Positions 24,693 to 36,099 of a stretch of DNA of 64,000 bases are shown here, piece after piece. Both the position numbers and the translations under genes were made by a program. Within the stretch, counting starts at the first letter, position 1; each line of letters starts with the position of its first letter. The notes under the pieces are model-generated. The model was not told the origin of the DNA. It made no database searches and saw only the letters and a list, made by a program, of their open reading frames with translations. The DNA is from Phocoena phocoena (lineage: Eukaryota > Chordata > Mammalia > Artiodactyla > Phocoenidae): NCBI RefSeq assembly GCF_963924675.1, contig NC_089235.1, positions 57,065,520 to 57,129,519 on the forward strand, read 5' to 3'.

Positions 24693-24914
24693 AGGCAGAG
24701 AAAGTTGAGTTATAGGGATATGGTGAGAGGCGAGTCTGGAGTTGAGTCAGAAGAGGGAAGGGAGAGTTTGAGTTTTGACTGTAGATCCTCCATATTTGTG
24801 TTAGCCTTTTGTCAGGAGTCCTTCAGGGAAGCAACTTGAGAATTTGCCCGTCTTTGAGAGGCCTCGTCGTATCAAAAAGCAATTATGCTCTCCATGGAAT
24901 ATTTGGAGTCTTTG
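24693..24914. other. Spacer between the MLT1-type LTR and the solo LTR
   Basis: About 220 bases with no recognised feature; the last four bases, TTTG at 24911-24914, are one copy of the target duplication of the LTR that follows. Confidence 0.5.
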
Positions 24915-25540
24915 TGTTACCAAACCAAACTTGGGTCTGCTCACCCACGTTCAGTAAAGCCAATAGTGACACTGAGTTTTGGTGAAGGAAAGCGCAGCGT
25001 TTATTGTAAGCACCAAAGAAAGAACACAAGAGGCTAATGCTCACAAGACTCCAACTCCCTGTCAGTTTTCAGGGAAAGGTTTTTAAAGACAGGGTGGGGA
25101 AATGGTTGCAAGGTGCACGACCAGCTGGAGGACATTCTTCTGACTGGTTAGCGGTGAGGTACTCAGGAGTCAACATCTTCGACCTTCTGGTTCCAACCTG
25201 TCTGGGGTCTACATGCTGGTGGTCAGCATGCTTCTAATTTCTTCCACCTGGTAGGAGTTTCAGTATCTGCAGAAAAGTTTAAAGGATATGGTTCAGAAAA
25301 TCACCTCTAGCCCCTGAGGAGGAACTAAAGGTTCTTGAATTTGTTTAATGGCTAAACTATTATTATTTTGCTTTGTTTGACTATTTTCCTTTGTTTCTGC
25401 ATTTTCTCACTTTTCTGATTAAATTTGTTCTTTGGAACAATGGGAAGGCCTAGATAGCTAAAGTTTTTCTATAAATAAGAGGCAGGAGGAGGACGTGGGG
25501 GCAGGGGTCTGTCTAGGAAAGGCCTCTCTGCTCAGTTACA
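24915..25540 (-). mobile_element. Solo LTR of a class I-type endogenous retrovirus (about 626 bp)
   Basis: On the minus strand this begins TGTAAC and ends GTAACA, the TG...CA ends of a retroviral LTR. It is flanked by the 4-base direct repeat TTTG (24911-24914 and 25541-25544), the duplication length usual for gammaretrovirus-like integration. An AATAAA polyadenylation signal (TTTATT on the plus strand near 25000) lies in the expected 3' half of the LTR. It resembles a cetartiodactyl ERV1 LTR I know from cattle; that match is from memory. There is no internal sequence between the duplications, so it is a solo LTR. It is less decayed than the provirus remnant to its left. Confidence 0.8.
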
Positions 25541-25544
25541 TTTG

Positions 25545-26370
25545 AACTCTTTAAATCTGTGACTTATGTGAATTACTTTATTCATATCTGAAGTTCCCCA
25601 AAGTGGCCACTGTAATTCTAAATTGTTGGTAAAATCCTGTAAGAGCTTCAATATTTAGTGCTGTGACACTAAAATGTTTGTACATGTAAGATGCTAGGCA
25701 CTGAATGGGAGTTTCACTGAATGACTGTTGATCACCCATAATTAAATAAAGAAAAAAAGAGGGATAGATAAGAAGATCCCATTAATATCAATTCAACTTC
25801 TTACTTCATCTGTGGGAGTCCTGAGTAGTGAAAATGATTTAAACAAAGAGATCCATACCAAGAACTCTAAAGAGGAGGAGGAAAGGTTTAGGTGGTGCTC
25901 AACGGGAAGAGGTAGGGCACTGGTCAGAAGGTCTGAGAAAGGAAGATAACAAGGGTATATTGAAGAAGTGACCTTGGCTTAGAAGCAGCAGATCTAGTCC
26001 CCTCCCAGTCACATCACAAGCTGTAAAAGCATATTAACTAGAGCATATGCCTCTAGGCATAAGCTTTTATTCAGAATGCCAGGACATCCTGACAATGCCT
26101 AGAAAGACTGATCTATCTTTGGGAAGAAAGGTAGACTTTAGCCAGAGGGATAAGCTGAAGTTCAGCCAGTTTCTGTAACAGTTCTTCAAAAACAGTTCTC
26201 AGAAGAGGATCAGTTGTTTTTATAATTTAGCAGCAATTGTGTGGGCAATTTGGATTTGGAAAGAAAGGTAGAAGTTGGGGAGGAATAGTTGTGAGGCCTG
26301 AGGTTACCCAGGGGTCATGCTGGAAATTTTTCATTCTGTCAGGACCTTTCACAAATAAAAAGTCTGTAAC
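25545..26370 (-). other. Old sequence including a segment similar to the provirus remnant
   Basis: Mostly unassigned. About 26163-26258 aligns by eye with 21181-21278 in the same orientation; shared stretches include ATTTAGCAGC and GCAATTT. This suggests a second piece of the same retroviral family, or a duplicated part of it. The rest gives no clear domain. Confidence 0.4.
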
Positions 26371-27133
26371 GTATCCCCAGAGAGAAAATTATATGGATAA
26401 TTAACAAAGACAATATATATATCACAGGAACACTGACAAATACCAAAACTATCTTTTCTTCTCTTTTTATCTCTTTCTTAACATGTGAATAAACTGATAT
26501 CTGGGATAAAGTTCACTAAATATTGAGGTTAGTTATTTTGGCTTAGGTTGTCATTTGTCGTTTTTTTCTTAGTTTCTATGTGATTGAAGGGTCTATTTTT
26601 ATTACTAAGTATACATCACTATTAAAGCAATAATATTTTAATAAAATTATATTGATGGATATAGTATTTAATCATTTATAATGATTTAGCCAATAAATGA
26701 TGCCTAATTACATTATTTTGATTGCAGTTTTTAATTTTGTCCCTTTTGTGCATTTAAAAATTTTTTCTGTTTAAATTTTTTGGTCTTTCTTTTCTACATT
26801 CTTTTAATGGAATACTTTTCTGTCTATGCTGTCCATAACAATGGAAAGTTAGAATTTTAGTTATCCATAAAAAGGGATTACATAGAAACATGCACAGCTT
26901 CTAGAATTGGTATACATCTTTCATATATTAAAATAGCACACATAGCAGTATAATTCTATAATCCATTTCTGGGAGAAAATAGTAATATATTCATAGGCTT
27001 CCCTGTGGTAACAATGGAAATTCTTCTCTGATGTCCACAGTTGTGGGGAATTAAAATGCCTAAAAAGAAGCATCATTTTTACCCTTAAAGTTATATTTCC
27101 TCTAATGAATTCTGATCCAGTCTTAAGAATGCA
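26371..27133. other. Unique AT-rich non-coding DNA
   Basis: I see no gene or recognisable repeat in this stretch. Confidence 0.5.
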
Positions 27134-27162
27134 TTTCTTTCATTCTCTCTCTACTCTCTCTT

Positions 27163-27198
<36 letters not shown>
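27134..27198. repeat. Compound microsatellite (CT)n(AT)n
   Basis: A CTCT-rich segment of about 37 bases with interruptions passes into about 28 bases of pure AT repeat ending near 27198. Confidence 0.93.
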
Positions 27199-29867
27199 GT
27201 TTAATGTGTATTTAATGACAATGAATGACAAATAAGCACTTAATGCTTATTTACAGAAAGATATTTAAAAAGTTATATGTCAATGTTATCAGTAGTTGTT
27301 TCTAAAGAGTAGGATTATTGATTTTCAAACATCTTTTAATTTTATAATTTTATATAAAAAGAAGGTATTGTTTTTGCAAAAGTTATAAGATAAACAAATA
27401 ATAAATAAAACAAAATGAGAAATTACATTTTTAAATAGTTTTTTTCTGAATACATGAAAATCCAAACGTGCTTTTTCACCATTTTTGTTAGAAATTAGTT
27501 CACTCCAAATAATTTTCTTTGTTGAACATTCAGAGTTTATAGATTTCTTTAATCACTCAGGGTTTTCAGAACATTTAGGATAATAAAGGATGATAAAAAG
27601 AAATATTTGGTTGAAAATAAATTAAAATCAAAGGAAATAAAAATAGTGTGAAATTTCCAAAATTATTAAAGTGAGCACAGTACATACAGATGAACAAAGA
27701 GTTATGAAACTGCTCCATGTTAGACACACACACACACATTGAAATACAAAAAACAAATCATAATTTTTACCAAATTGCCCTATTTATCAATGTATCATTT
27801 TTATTCAATTTTTAAAATTTAAGCCAAAAAAAAAATGTTAAGGCTGTCTTTTAAAAGCAAACTGTAGCATAAAACTTTTAATGTGTAAATTATTTCTAGT
27901 AGTGTTACCTTCCTTACAAGCAGTCAATATTTAAGATCTGGTACCAGCCATCTCAGTAGCTGTATGAATGATATACCATTAATTGAATGTCATTATGCTC
28001 AAAACTGAGTAACTAGTATGTTAGCAACATTTTAATCCTATCACTTCTACAATGACATACTACAAATAAAATTAAGGCAAGAAACATGCTGAGAAGGGGA
28101 ATTCATAATAAAGAAGTATATGGATTTTGCTCTGATTTTATTGGCCCTTCATTTTCAGTATATTACCCAAACTACTTGTCCCCATACAGTGTGAAAATTG
28201 TGTTAGATTCTCCATTTGTGAATTCCCTGCTTATATAGTAAGATACTTACTGATTCTCTATTAATATCAATGAGATTTTTAAACATGTATTAGAAGTTGC
28301 CTCTCCTGATTTTCTGTTTATTTTGACTTAAGAAGTTTCATTTTAAAAAAGTTTCTTTTCTTAAACTGATTAATGTCAAAGTAAGAAAGGTTTTAATGAA
28401 TGACATGTAAAATTTTAGAAAACAAGAAACAATGAGATACTGGGTCAGTTTTTTTCCCATTATAAAAGAGCCTTTATCATCTCTGATAAGTGGGGCATAG
28501 ACTACATTGGGTAATCGAAAACTTACTTAACAAGAAATGACTGGGCTGCTTGTTTTCTAGGGAGCTGAAGATACATGATAACAATTGGCATGAGGAATAC
28601 TTCACAGAATATTGTAGTTTAAGGGGGCAACTGACATGTTATCAAAGCTAAAGTAAGAATATAAAAATTGGGATGTGTCATTTTAACTTGATTGAACCAA
28701 CTTTCAGGAATGTGAACAATCCAAAAGCTTGTTCAGATACATTATTTCTAGCATGTTTCCATCACTAATAGCCTTTTAGGTTTATAGAGTCCTCAATGGA
28801 GCATCAGATATTTTCACATACATTATTATCATCACAAACATCTGCTTCTGATATAATCATAGGTGCCCCCAACTTAAAGCTGAGGGCATGGACCAGAGAG
28901 AAAGATTGACTGCTGCAACGTCACTCTACCCACCTACCCACCCACACAAACAAACAAAAAACTTGATTTGAAGTAGGCTTTTTGCTTCTAGGGCTGATAA
29001 TCTTGAATTGACCTTATATGTCACTCAGTATTCCCCTAATTGTTTGAAAATGACCCAGATCTCTTCATTTCTTTTAATCTGGCCCTGAGTCATACTGTGG
29101 CTGGCATCACCATCAGTAAGAAATTGCAAAATACTTTCTTTTTTTCCTACTTTTTCCCCTTTCTTTCTTTTTGAAAGCACTGCTCATTAACAACTTATCC
29201 CAACTAAAGGACCTTAATTATAGATATTTATATAAAACAACTTATGAAAGTAGACACCATCATACAAACCATTCAAAAGCATTCTCATGAGCAAATTGAT
29301 ATGACATTCACACAAGCTTCAGTGTTAGCTTTTGAATAACTAAAATCTTTGTAGGGGTATTTATATTTGCCTTAATAGTTCTGCCTAGGCAGTAAAAATA
29401 TAAACTATGGATGGTTCATTTGCAGCAGAAAATACCCACCCATTCACCAATCCCTGCCATCCCCAGAAAAAAGTTTAATCACTTACTGGTCAGGCTAGGT
29501 TTCCCCTGGAGAAGTGCTTTTAAAGTGGTCTTCTGTTCTATACAACTGTACAGAAGTACCATGGGGACTTCTTTGGAATGGGACATTGGACAAAGTTCTG
29601 GGGACCCTTTATTTAAATCATAAGTTCTGAACGTGTTCTTGTTGGGAGGAGAGGAAGAATTCTACTGCTAAAATAAAATTTGGAAATAATGTCTTATAAC
29701 ATAGATTGAAAATAAAGACAAGATGATAAATCCAACTTTAATTTCCTAAAATATATGGATGGCATTTAAAAATTTTTTTCATTAGCCTTCATCAGTTTAT
29801 TTCTATAATCAATATGGGTGCAATGTAAGAATGTATCAATTTGTGTTTTTTAAAAGCAATACAAATA
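27199..29867. other. Unique AT-rich non-coding DNA
   Basis: About 2.7 kb without a recognisable gene. It contains a short CA repeat at 27723-27739. About 28780-28920 is faintly MIR-like in reverse orientation, but not enough to call. Confidence 0.45.
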
Positions 29868-29880
29868 TAAAATACTTAAT

Positions 29881-30094
29881 TTTTTTTTTTTTTTTTTTTT
29901 TTGCGGTACGCGGGCCTCTCGCTGCCGTGGCCTCTCCCGTTGCGGAGCACAGGCTCCGGATGCGCAGGCCCAGCGGCCATGGCTCACGGGCCCAGCCGCT
30001 CCGCGTCACGTGGGATCCTCCCGGACCGGGGCACGAACCCGCGTCACCTGTATCGGCAGGCGGACTCTCTACCACTGCGCCACCAGAGAAGCCC
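29881..30094 (-). mobile_element. CHR-type tRNA-derived SINE, young and full length
   Basis: A 214-base SINE in minus orientation and the best preserved repeat in the window. The tRNA-like head at the right end has an intact A box TGGCGCAGTGG (complement of 30072-30082) and a B box GGTTCGTGC (complement of 30031-30039). The GC-rich body still has many CpG sites, which argues for recent insertion. The A-tail is the poly-T of about 22 bases at the left end. A perfect 13-base target duplication TAAAATACTTAAT lies at 29868-29880 and 30095-30107. Several frames are open across it because it is GC-rich; none is a gene. Confidence 0.96.
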
Positions 30095-30107
30095 TAAAAT
30101 ACTTAAT

Positions 30108-30637
30108 TTTCATTTGAGTCCAACAGACTCGAATATTTATTCCTCATTATAGTTCATTACTTTTCAGGAAAAGATTATATGTTTTTAGGAAATGTTCTCC
30201 TCTGCATCACTGTCCACTTGAATCACATCTTGAAATAATAATTTAATCATTTTAAACAGGGGAGGTCCAGTGGGAATGTGTATGACACCTTACTCTCAGG
30301 TGTCAAATGGTCCTCTGAGAACACTGCCGTCTTGTGGTTACTCTCTTAAAAAGGTTCCTGCCTGTCTGTATAGGTTGCAAAACTACCAGTAAAGACCAAC
30401 TTCAGTTAGAATGGCCAAGAGTACTAGAATTTTCAAGTGAATTAGCTCGTTACTCAGTAGGAATTTAAACAATACCAATGCTAAAGAGAGTAACAAAGGT
30501 CGACAAAATACATTTTTTTTCAAGACAAAGCTAGTTACTTAAATACAGTCTAAAAGTGTAAATGAGGAGAACGCAGCCAGAATATGTATCTAAATATGAA
30601 GACACTAGTAGATTTCTACTATCTGTATAATAACAAT
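30108..30637. other. Unique non-coding DNA
   Basis: I see no gene or recognisable repeat in this stretch. Confidence 0.5.
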
Positions 30638-30735
30638 AATAGCTAATGTTTATTTAGTGCTCATTGTTTATGATGCTGAGTTCTAGGTTCTTTATAGCCA
30701 ATAACACATGTAATCCTCAAGTCCCTTAGTAAGGT
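30638..30735 (-). mobile_element. MIR SINE fragment
   Basis: TAGCTAATGTTTATTTAGTG, TTCTAGGTTCTTTATAGCCA and ACATGTAATCCTCAAG match the reversed 3' half of MIR. A dinucleotide repeat follows directly. Confidence 0.7.
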
Positions 30736-30740
30736 AGTTC

Positions 30741-30748
30741 TCGCTCTT

Positions 30749-30799
<51 letters not shown>
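30741..30799. repeat. Compound microsatellite (TC)n(AC)n
   Basis: A TC-rich run of about 25 bases passes into about 32 bases of pure CA repeat. Likely length-polymorphic. Confidence 0.96.
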
Positions 30800-30800
<1 letters not shown>

Positions 30801-31169
30801 TATGCTTTATGTTAATATAGCATTAGATATTCTAAGTATAATAGTTAATGTATATATTATCAATAAACAATGTTATCAGAGTCTTACAATACACACACAT
30901 ATGTGAAAATAACTGGATATATTTGAATTTACTTGGTAGCAATTTTAATTAATACAAAAAATGTATAATGTTTCTCCCATTCCTGCTCTTCAGTTTCCCT
31001 TATCATAAATGAACACTCTTACAATTTCTTGGTATGTTTATTGTGGATAATACATACTCATATGTGTGTCTGATTATATATAATACTCATATGTATATAT
31101 GTGAGTACACATGTATGCACTTGCATGTGTATAATATCTGGGAAAACACACTTATTTATTTTTTTATAT
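30800..31169. other. AT-rich non-coding DNA
   Basis: AT-rich with short ATGTGTATA-type simple sequence around 31055-31130; nothing else recognised. Confidence 0.5.
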
Positions 31170-31330
31170 GTTGAACTTTACATTCTAGCTCTGAGCTATA
31201 TACCTAATATTTCTATGCCTTATCTTCCTTTTCTGCAAGATGAAACTAAAAATGTTACCTACCGCATGGAATTATTGAAAGAATTAAATAGTAAAATTCA
31301 CATAATGGTAAGCTCTCAGCCTATCTCCTG
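31170..31330 (+). mobile_element. MIR SINE remnant
   Basis: CATTCTAGCTCTGAGCTATA, TTCCTTTTCTGCAAGATGAA, AATGTTACCTACCGCATGGA and GAATTAAATAGTAAAATTCA follow the MIR core and 3' end in plus orientation. It accounts for the open frame here that might otherwise look like an exon. Confidence 0.65.
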
Positions 31331-31366
31331 GCTTTTGAGTGAATTCTTATACTAATAGATACATTT

Positions 31367-31395
31367 TGCTGCTGCTGCTGTTGTTGTTATTATTT
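31367..31395. repeat. Short trinucleotide repeat (TGC/TTG)n
   Basis: About four TGC/GCT units followed by three TTG/GTT units. Confidence 0.85.
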
Positions 31396-34300
31396 TCTTA
31401 ACTACTATTAAGGTAATAGAAAAGGACTTTCAAGTAATTTTCTCACATCAATCTGATTATAGGAAACACATCATAGAACTACCTATTTTATCAAAAGGAC
31501 TTTTCTGTGTAGTTGCACAGGACAGTCTACCATTTCACATGTGATTTTCTTATTGTTCGGGGCTGTTAACACGTTAACTCTAGAAACTTGGAACCACCAA
31601 TGTTGAAAACCCTTATAAATATTTCCTTCAGTTATATAGAGATAAAAACTCTTGTGTGGATGATATGGCAAGGATTTTTTTCAAAATTATGTGTGTTTAT
31701 GTCATATAATAATATCAATTTAAAATTATTATTTTAAATAGTGTAACTTTTTCTGATTATGACTGTAGCTTTTTAAAATTTATTTTTAATAAAGATAGGA
31801 AAAGATTTTGAAGTTACTATAATGCACATCTCTTCATAAACGTATAATGTGTTGATGGCAAATTACTGATTATACAAAATCATGAAAAAATTTTCTGACC
31901 GTCTCCTTAACCATGATCTTAACTATCTCTAACTTCTATGAGGTGTTTTTATTTCTGATGTTAGCAAATGTGTCATTGCATCATCTCTAAAGTCTCACCA
32001 GGGATGCCAGAGCCTGCCAAGAGGGCACATTAATTTCCGGGAATCAAATCAAGGTCTTTCTAAGGTTATCAGGAATTGCTAACAACTAGAAAGTGGTACA
32101 GTGTCTATATGTATACCTGTGATTCTTATTTTAAATAGGTCTTATTAAATCTTGTCTGTCAGTCTTATTTAAGCACCATGATAACCCTTGTGTACTTGAC
32201 CAGTCACAAGCACACTTCCAATTCCATAAATTACAGTTTTTTTCACTACACAGGTTTCTAACATATGCATCATTTTGCCATTTTGGTATAAAACTGGGAC
32301 ATTTCAAAACATGAAATTTCAACATACATTTCAATAATTAGCATTAAATGTTTAATAATATCAATTGGCATAGAAAAAGTAAAAACAAAACAAAGCAAAA
32401 AGGGATTATTCTTTTCACAAAATTGAAAAATGATTATAAAATTAATTCATTTCCCTGGAGTCTAGTTTTCCCAACTGTGTCCTGTGCAGCTATGTTACCT
32501 TAGCCCAAGTATCAAAGCAATTCTGAAAAATAAAATATAAACAAAATACACCTTTCAAATACAGATTATGATATATTATTGTTACTATTCCAAAAGGCAG
32601 AGATCTCCATGGTCACACACAGTTGTATTTCTAGAAAAATATTTTGTGGGCGATTAATGGTGAACAAGCTTTTGATTCCAATTGTGAAAATTATCAAAAT
32701 ACTATGGAAGTTTGTCTCATTGACATAATTCCCCATCCTATCCATTTGTAGATATTTTTAATCCAGTTAATATGAAATATATTGTTTTTTTAGTTCGGAC
32801 TGATATATATTCATATTATATATTATTTCAATAGACTTTATATTAAACTGGAAGTGGACTGTTCCTCAAAATATTTACAAAGATAATGAATGACCACGTA
32901 ACACCACATATTGTTTAGAGTTGAAATAAACATCACACCTAATTCACACAGATCTCCTTGAAATCACTCAGCAGCTGTGTTAGAAAATTGTCTCTCAAGT
33001 GGCCCTGGCTGATTATGACTTTACACTGAACACTCTGCCGAGTGTACAGCATTCCATTTACTCTGAAAGAATTCAAGATGAAAAGCAAAACGTAAGATAT
33101 GTCTCATCTAGTTATGGGATTCTGAGGTATCGTAAGAAAGTCAAACCAACATATGTGCAAAATGACTTCAAATATAGCAGAGATGTTTGACCTGTTGTAT
33201 ATATATTTTTATCTCCTTTTGTTTTCAAGTACAATATTTTATGGTTACTTAATTATCATGTTTCAAATGACTGAAAGTCATAAATGCTGAAACTAAAATA
33301 ACTTTCCTCAAACTATTAGACATCTTTAGAAATAACTTTTGACAGTGCTTTTCCAGGTGAATGTTTTGGGACACTAAAGTTGCTTGTAAAGGGATTTATA
33401 AAAAGGTGGCATACTTAGAGATAAATATTTGGCATCTTAATTCTACTGGCCGTCTGATCTATTCATTCAACAAGTCCTATCACAGATTATTTCTTCTGCA
33501 GGGAATTTGATGGCACAAAATATTGGCATAAAGTTCAAATTATTAGAAAGAAGCCTTTTTTCTATCATTCATCTGTAAATTACAGATTATGTAACAAAGC
33601 CATTTCAATGACACCATCTATGTTCCACCTGTATCTGAAGGAGTTTGCCTTTTGATAACATTAGCAAAGGGGTGATTGAACAGACAAAAGAGGAAAACTA
33701 ATGGAGGAAGAAGAGCTTTGAAGGGAATACCTCAAGCCAAGATCCAAATAACCTACTACAAACCATGTCCCTTAATATCTAGCCTTGTTTTGTCTGTTAA
33801 GAGTATATTAGGATTTAGCTGTGACTTTCCAATCAAAATGAGAATAGCACATTACTTAGGATAATTAAAGTCTTACTCTTACATACCCCTGTAAAGTAAT
33901 GATCTAATTCTCACTTCTTTAGTGGAAAAAAAAAATGTCTGAAATATACATCAATGAGAGTGTGTTTTTATTTAAAGATAAACAAGATTAAACTTCAAAT
34001 CCAACAGTTTTCAAATAATTATTGAAACTTCTAAGGCCCTCCTCTCTTAATTTTCTCTTTCTCTGATCTCTGGTTCCCCTGTATCCTGTCTGCCCACCCA
34101 AAATGACTGCACCCCTAGGGTTGTCATAACACAAGGCAGACTCACTGCCAGGAGTGCGTTTCTTAAAATTTAAATGATGTCTTGGTTATCAGAGAAGAAA
34201 TAATTGGTCAATAATATGAAGTCGATTCACCCTTTGGAAGATTTTAACTTTTATTTGTTATTTACTAGTTCACAAAATGAACCATCTTTCCCCACATCTA

Positions 34301-35714
34301 CAACTAGCAGGATCCTAAAATGCAATGGTAGTTGGGCAATGTTGTTACATCTTTGTTGAAGTTTTCTGGCAGCTAGATTTCTTTTAACTGTAAAAGGAAG
34401 AGAATCCCGTTGATTCACCGCAAAGCAAAAATAACTCATATAAACACTAGTGTCAAATTGAATAATAGGTTTCAGGCTAAAATGCTCAAAAACACAATTT
34501 AAAATAATGAAATATTTAGTAAATTTACAACTCACATTATAAGTAGAAATTTATATTTTTTAGCTAATTCACTTTTTATTATATGTATCTAGTACTGTGC
34601 TTTTCAGAAGGAATTTTATCAAATAACATAAAATATTAATTTTTAAAATTTTGCATTTAGTTTAGGATTTTTTTCTGTTGTTGCTGTTAACAACTAACCA
34701 TTTTGGTGAAAAGACAATAATAGTACTTATTTCTGGCAGTGTCTATAGTTCTCTCTATGTCAAAAATTCCAACTACTTCTAATTGGTAATTTAGGGATTA
34801 AAACATTGTACATGTTTTGTATCTCACTTCTTCGCTTTGATAACCAAGTTTTCAATTACCATACACTCCAATTTAGAAATATCTGGTGATATGAAAATTA
34901 AGAGCAGTTGTTAAAATTATGTAGAAATATTTCATGCTTGGTAAAAATATATTTGAAAGCAAAATTACACTGTTGAAGTACCTAAACAATTGAATTAATA
35001 CAGAAGTAAATTATTTCCAGTAACAAGTAAATTTTTTATAAATATGTTGTTACCAGAATACTTCTATTAAATAACTCTTTGAGAAGCACCAGGAAAGTGA
35101 TTAGGTTTCTCTCTTTCAAGATTTGTTTCACTGTATATTATGGGGCAGAAAACATTTATCTTAGGAAAATTAATGGCTTAAAAAAATATATATATATATA
35201 TAACGCCTATCTGGCAGTTTTATTTAATATATTAATAATGGTGGGATTAGAAAATGAATAAAATATTTTCAAACTTTTAGCCACTAATATAAAATATTTA
35301 ACCTTCCTTTGTAGAAATGTAAATGCATTAACTAAAAGGGAAACCACTTTATTTAATTAAGTAATAAAATAAAGAACCTCAGGAATTTATGCTGTACTCT
35401 ATGAATATCATTTGAAATATCCCATATTCCACTACTTTGTCATTATCTTTCTAAGTTTGTTTTAGTTATCTAGAAATGATTAATTTATGGCCAATATGTG
35501 CTTCTCTACAAAGTAGACTAATAGGCAAAAAATAGAAAATATATTTTACACACTATACAGATGGCACATTTTAATAACCTTTTGCTTGTCTAATTTAAAA
35601 TTTACACGAGAAAACTTTTTAAAATGAAGAGTAGAAAAATTTATAGATGGAGGTAGTCATTTACACGCAGTTTGTCAATATGGAGGGATATTATAGTAAA
35701 ATCATTAGCAAATA
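31396..35714. other. Unique AT-rich non-coding DNA
   Basis: About 4.3 kb, the longest stretch without any clear repeat. I recognise no gene. A 33002-33091 plus-strand frame ending at a GTAAGA donor-like site is noted as a weak exon candidate, and a 94-codon minus frame (34535-34251) has no recognisable domain. A TA-rich run of about 16 bases lies at 35186-35201. Confidence 0.4.
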
Positions 35715-35880
35715 TCTCTGCAGTGCTTACTATGTGCCAGGCCCTGCTGTTCAGTGCTCCAAATCTTTTAGTTCATTCGTTGTTCACAGCAAAACTATGA
35801 GTTAGGTATATTTTACTAATAAAATAAATGCAGTTAAGTAACTTGCTCACTTGGCTAGTAAGTGGCAGAATTTATGTTTT
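35715..35880 (-). mobile_element. MIR SINE
   Basis: TGCTTACTATGTGCCAGGCC at about 35726-35745, then CAGTGCTCCAAATCTTTTAG, AAAACTATGAGTTAGGTATA and GTTAAGTAACTTGCTCACTT, with CTAGTAAGTGGCAGAATTTA, give most of MIR in reverse orientation. Well preserved for its age. Confidence 0.85.
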
Positions 35881-35903
35881 CTACACTATATCATCAAACT
35901 TAC

Positions 35904-36099
35904 AGCACATTTGGTCCTGGCTGAAACATCCATAAGACATCTGGTCCACGCCAAAAGGACCTCGAAATCTGGTTCTATCCAAGATGTCTATGAACGTGTT
36001 TGGTCCGTGCCATATGGTTTGGACAGGACCAAATACCCAGGGCCTTTTGGCATGAACCAAGTGTTTTCTGGAGGTTTTAGACAGGACCAAACATCTGCT
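35904..36099. repeat. Unclassified palindromic element with TTGGTCC blocks
   Basis: A 196-base imperfect palindrome. The left half aligns with the reverse complement of the right half at roughly three-quarters identity by eye, over nearly the whole length and with almost no spacer. TTGGTCC-like heptamers occur at 35911, 35941, 35969 and 36000 on the plus strand. Their complements (GGACCAA-like) occur at 36026, 36054 and 36084, so they recur about every 28-31 bases. GCCAAAAGG at 35950-35958 is mirrored by CCTTTTGGC at 36043-36051. The shape suggests a fold-back non-autonomous DNA transposon. No confident target duplication was found and I cannot name a family. Confidence 0.75.

Noticed and set aside
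24095..25540. The MLT1-type LTR or the solo LTR as the 5' LTR of the provirus at 21180-23620
   Set aside because: The MLT1-type LTR is in the opposite orientation and of another class. The solo LTR has its own TTTG duplication on both sides and looks younger than the provirus.
30031..30082. tRNA gene suggested by A and B boxes
   Set aside because: The boxes belong to the head of a SINE that is followed by a SINE body and A-tail, with target duplications; the cloverleaf stems are not kept.
29831..30152. Several overlapping GC-rich open frames as a small gene
   Set aside because: They coincide with the CHR SINE; openness follows from its high GC content.
31101..31355. Open frame with a donor-like ATGGTAAGC as an exon
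   Set aside because: Most of it is a MIR remnant in plus orientation.
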